Shown here piece by piece: positions 61,523-64,000 of a stretch of 64,000 nucleotides of DNA (position 1 is the stretch's first letter; every line of letters starts with the position of its first letter). The stretch is taken from contig NZ_PYWK01000007.1 in NCBI RefSeq assembly GCF_003049645.1, forward strand, positions 16,068-80,067, in the 5' to 3' direction. This stretch comes from Metasolibacillus fluoroglycofenilyticus. Its GTDB lineage: Bacteria > Bacillota > Bacilli > Bacillales_A > Planococcaceae. Made by a program: the position numbers and the translations under genes. Under the pieces are notes generated by a model. That model saw nothing but the letters and a program-made list of their open reading frames with translations. It ran no database searches and was not told where the DNA came from.

Positions 61523-62854
61523 ATGAAAAAATATTTCGAGTTTGATAAACTTGGAACAAACTACCGTAGAGAGATTCTTGGTGGGTTTACAACATTCTTG
61601 GCGATGGCTTATATTCTAATTGTCAATCCATTAACATTAACGCTTGATGATGTTCCAAATTTACCAGAAGCACTTCGTATGGACTATGGGGCAGTATTCG
61701 TTGCTACAGCAGTTGCAGCAGCTATCGGTTCATTTATTATGGGGATTTTTGCAAGATATCCATTAGCATTGGCTCCGGGTCTTGGTTTAAATGCATTCTT
61801 CGCCTATACGGTAATTTTAACGAATGGTAGCCCATGGCAACATGCATTAGCTGCCGTATTTGTATCAGGTGTATTCTTCTTAATTTTAACATTAACAGGT
61901 TTGCGTGAAAAATTAATTAATGCTATTCCATTAGAGCTTAAATTAGCTGTTGGTGCAGGTATCGGTTTATTCATTGCATTCATAGGTTTAAAAAATGCTG
62001 GCATCGTAGTTGCTAATCCTGCAACATTTGTTGGGATTGGTAATTTAACAGACCCACAAGTTTTATTGGCGATTTTCGGTATTATCATTACGGTTGTTTT
62101 CTTGGTTCGTGGTATAAAAGCAGGTGTATTTTTAGGGATGGCCATCACTGCAATCGCAGGTATGATTTTTGGTTTAGTGGAGTTGCCATCAGGCATTCTA
62201 GCAGCACCTCCATCAATTGAGCCAACATTTGGAGCGTTATTCTCAGCGTTTGGTGATGCTGAATTTTACACATTATCAATGCTTTCAGTAATTTTAACAT
62301 TCTTATTTGTAGATTTTTTTGATAACGCAGGTACATTAATGGCTGTAGCGAATCAAGCGGGCTTCGTAAAAGATAATAAATTGCCACGTGCTGGTAAAGC
62401 GTTAATTTCTGATTCAATTGCAACAATCATCGGTTCTATTTTCGGTACATCAACAATTACTTCATTCGTTGAATCTTCGTCTGGTGTTGCTGCGGGTGCT
62501 CGTACAGGCTTTGCTTCAATCGTAACAGGTGTACTATTCTTGTTATCTTTATTCTTTTTACCACTATTAAGTGTTGTCACTACTGCCGTAACAGCTCCTG
62601 CTTTAATTGTTGTAGGTGTTTTAATGGTTGCATCACTTGGTAAAATTGATTGGGAAAAATTCGAGGTGGCTGTACCAGCATTCTTTACGATGTTAATGAT
62701 GCCTTTAACATTTTCTATCGCAACAGGTGTAGCGATTGGTTTCGTATTTTATCCATTAACAATGATTGTTAAAGGTCGAGCAAAAGATGTTCACCCATTA
62801 ATGTATGTATTCGGTTTAATCTTCTTACTTTACCTTGCGACAGCGGCTCATTAA
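61523..62854 (+). CDS. pbuG: Purine (guanine/hypoxanthine) permease, PbuG/AzgA family
   Basis: The 443-residue polytopic permease of the AzgA subgroup has EILGGFTTFLAMAYILIVNP (15-34), PGLGLNAFFAY, VDFFDNAGTLMAVA and GTSTITSFVESSSGVAAGARTG (in pieces), with about 12-14 helices. ATG 61523 follows ACGGAGG; an upstream in-frame extension would overlap the terminator hairpin and is rejected. Repression by the guanine riboswitch fits guanine/hypoxanthine uptake. Confidence 0.95.
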   Translation: MKKYFEFDKLGTNYRREILGGFTTFLAMAYILIVNPLTLTLDDVPNLPEALRMDYGAVFVATAVAAAIGSFIMGIFARYPLALAPGLGLNAFFAYTVILTNGSPWQHALAAVFVSGVFFLILTLTGLREKLINAIPLELKLAVGAGIGLFIAFIGLKNAGIVVANPATFVGIGNLTDPQVLLAIFGIIITVVFLVRGIKAGVFLGMAITAIAGMIFGLVELPSGILAAPPSIEPTFGALFSAFGDAEFYTLSMLSVILTFLFVDFFDNAGTLMAVANQAGFVKDNKLPRAGKALISDSIATIIGSIFGTSTITSFVESSSGVAAGARTGFASIVTGVLFLLSLFFLPLLSVVTTAVTAPALIVVGVLMVASLGKIDWEKFEVAVPAFFTMLMMPLTFSIATGVAIGFVFYPLTMIVKGRAKDVHPLMYVFGLIFLLYLATAAH

Positions 62855-62865
62855 TAATTAATACC

Positions 62866-62907
62866 TTAGCTACTCAGACGAATAATGCGTTTGGGTAGCT
62901 TTTTGCA
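62866..62907 (+). terminator. Terminator after the purine permease gene
   Basis: AGCTACTCAGACG pairs with CGTTTGGGTAGCT and runs into TTTTGC. Confidence 0.8.
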
Positions 62908-62974
62908 TCTAAAGGTGAAACTAAAATGTAGTTGTTTGCGTATAACATTAATAACAAAGAATGGAGGGATTAGG

Positions 62975-63268
62975 TTGAAAGGAAAGTACTTCTTTTACGG
63001 TGTTCTAATAGCTGTTGGTGCAGTAATTGTGGCACTTATTTCAGGAGGCACACAAAAGATAGTAGGGTTTGCTGGTGGGGTAGGATTAATTTTATTAATA
63101 ATTAGTATGTTGTTATCAGGTGCATTTATTAGTGGCGATCGCATGCGAGCTAATCAAACAGCAGATACAAGGGAAAGAAGCAAGCAGCGTGATAATAGTA
63201 TAGAAAATCTTTTAATCATGTCTTTCCCATCGTTAGTAATAGCTATTCTTTTTTATTGGCTGCTGTAG
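62975..63268 (+). CDS. DUF5316-like small membrane protein
   Basis: The 97-residue protein has three hydrophobic segments (about 5-22, 29-50, 79-96) separated by a charged loop (DRMRANQTADTRERSKQRD). Layout and MKGKYFFYGVLIAVG start resemble DUF5316 proteins of Bacillales, function unknown. TTG 62975 is chosen because GGAGGG lies six bases before it. It stands alone between the permease and the rRNA operon. Confidence 0.75.
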   Translation: MKGKYFFYGVLIAVGAVIVALISGGTQKIVGFAGGVGLILLIISMLLSGAFISGDRMRANQTADTRERSKQRDNSIENLLIMSFPSLVIAILFYWLL

Positions 63269-63413
63269 CTCGATTTATACAGAGGACTAATTTTGTATAC
63301 AGCCAAATTAAAGTACGAAGGAATTTATGATAGATTTTGAAGATGCGTTTTCTAAATATATTAGAAATAATTGATGTAATCGTACCGAAGTCAAAGAATC
63401 AAACTGTACAGAT

Positions 63414-63441
63414 TTGACAAGGGAAATTACTTTACTACGAT
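63414..63441 (+). promoter_or_regulatory. Possible distal rRNA promoter
   Basis: -35 TTGACA (63414-63419), a 16-bp spacer, -10 TACGAT. The -10 is weak, so this is tentative. Confidence 0.35.
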
Positions 63442-63513
63442 TTATATAAATAGGAAGAAACTAAATATTTCTATCGGCATTAAAATCTGAATATTTTTTC
63501 TTTTAATAAATGG

Positions 63514-63543
63514 TTGCAATATAGAATGATATAGGTGTATATT
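63514..63543 (+). promoter_or_regulatory. rRNA operon promoter P1 candidate
   Basis: -35 TTGCAA (63514-63519), an 18-bp spacer, -10 TATATT (63538-63543), about 75 bases before the next promoter. Confidence 0.5.
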
Positions 63544-63589
63544 AATAAACGTTGTTGCGAAACAAACGCATAACAAAAATAAAAAGTCG

Positions 63590-63618
63590 TTGACAAATAG
63601 ATTTATTTGTTTTAATAT
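63590..63618 (+). promoter_or_regulatory. rRNA operon promoter P2
   Basis: -35 TTGACA (63590-63595), a 17-bp spacer, -10 TAATAT (63613-63618). The leader that follows contains CCTTGAAAACTGAACAA, typical of Bacillales rRNA leaders. Confidence 0.8.
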
Positions 63619-63796
63619 ATTAAGCAGTCGCTTAAAACGACACATGAACCTTGAAAACTGAACAAGCAAGACGTGAATGAATAAAGTTTCATTGAATAGA
63701 TGAAACACAATTTTGGACATCGAATGAAGATGCCAGCAAATGTTTTAATGTATCGAAAGCGTAGCGACAGATACAAATTTGAGCTTACTCAAATTC

Positions 63797-64000
63797 TTTT
63801 ATGGAGAGTTTGATCCTGGCTCAGGACGAACGCTGGCGGCGTGCCTAATACATGCAAGTCGAGCGAGTGTTATTTTGGTGCTTGCACCGAAGTAACGCTA
63901 GCGGCGGACGGGTGAGTAACACGTGGGCAACCTGCCCTGTAGATGGGGATAACTCCGGGAAACCGGGGCTAATACCGAATGATACTTTGAGACACATGTT
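63797..64000 (+). rRNA. rrs: 16S ribosomal RNA (5' end, partial)
   Basis: The 5' end is TTTTATGGAGAGTTTGATCC, followed by the universal TGGCTCAGGACGAACGCTGG, the V1 helix (AGCGAGTGTTATTTTGGTGC...), GGCGGACGGGTGAGTAACAC and the GATAACTCCGGGAAACCGGG stretch of Firmicutes. About 204 bases are present before the window ends. It suggests a Bacillales/Planococcaceae-type organism. Confidence 0.98.

Noticed and set aside
63442..63720. Minus-strand reading frame of 92 codons in the rRNA promoter region
   Set aside because: It lies over tandem rRNA promoters and leader on the other strand, with no ribosome site and atypical composition.
1..64000. CRISPR arrays, tRNA genes, prophage and intact insertion sequences
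   Set aside because: No evenly spaced direct repeats, no tRNA-like cloverleaf with CCA/TTC landmarks, and no integrase, phage structural or transposase gene could be supported.

Overview
The window is chromosomal DNA from a low-GC, spore-forming Gram-positive bacterium of the Bacillales. The evidence is AGGAGG-type ribosome sites with frequent TTG/GTG starts, a SleL/YaaH spore-cortex glucosaminidase, S-layer (SLH) surface proteins, DesK/DesR, and gene orders known from Bacillus (yeaC-yeaD-yebA next to guaA; a yclNOPQ-type siderophore operon). The partial 16S rRNA at the right edge fits the Lysinibacillus/Solibacillus/Planococcaceae neighbourhood; I cannot name the genus with confidence.

Left part (1-9.7 kb): a DUF1963 protein, a YusW-like lipoprotein and an MFS transporter lie on the minus strand. 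Divergent from the MFS gene is a catabolic operon: VOC extradiol dioxygenase, GalB-like PIG-L hydratase, RraA-type aldolase, RidA deaminase and a TRAP transporter (DctP, DctQ, DctM), followed by a GntR/FCD regulator. Two identical 11-bp palindromes (TTGTTGAACAA/TTGTTCAACAA) each sit at the predicted transcription start of one of the two divergent promoters. The set looks like uptake and ring cleavage of an aromatic acid, with hydration and aldol cleavage to central oxo-acids. The exact substrate is not known.

Middle part (10-38 kb): cortex hydrolase, SLH-anchored SGNH hydrolase, Est30-like esterase, LysR regulator, Sel1-repeat protein, HemAT oxygen sensor with a small upstream coiled-coil gene, HemY-type oxidase, a SAM riboswitch controlling yitJ-metH, the des-desK-desR membrane-fluidity operon, proline dehydrogenase, a FetAB-like exporter, pncB-nadE (NAD salvage), and the MoxR/DUF58/transglutaminase operon.

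Right part (39-64 kb): two GMP synthase genes close together. The first has lost the catalytic half of its glutaminase domain; the second is complete. Next come a 1431-residue repeat-rich SLH surface protein with a 936-bp tandem duplication, an orphan atypical response regulator, a Fur-box-preceded petrobactin-type ABC importer, a CtaM/DUF420 protein, a large hybrid histidine kinase with two kinase modules, an ArsR-rhodanese regulator with its MFS partner and a clear operator, a class V aminotransferase, a guanine riboswitch with a purine permease, a DUF5316 protein, and finally an rRNA operon start with tandem promoters.

Non-coding structure: at least two families of dispersed short repeats occupy intergenic gaps. 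One is a roughly 110-210 bp element with ends like GGGCTGTCCGAAAAG (four copies, one inside the catabolic operon). The other is a hairpin beginning ATAAAGTGAAACTTCAATC. No tRNA gene, CRISPR array, intact transposase or phage gene was seen.
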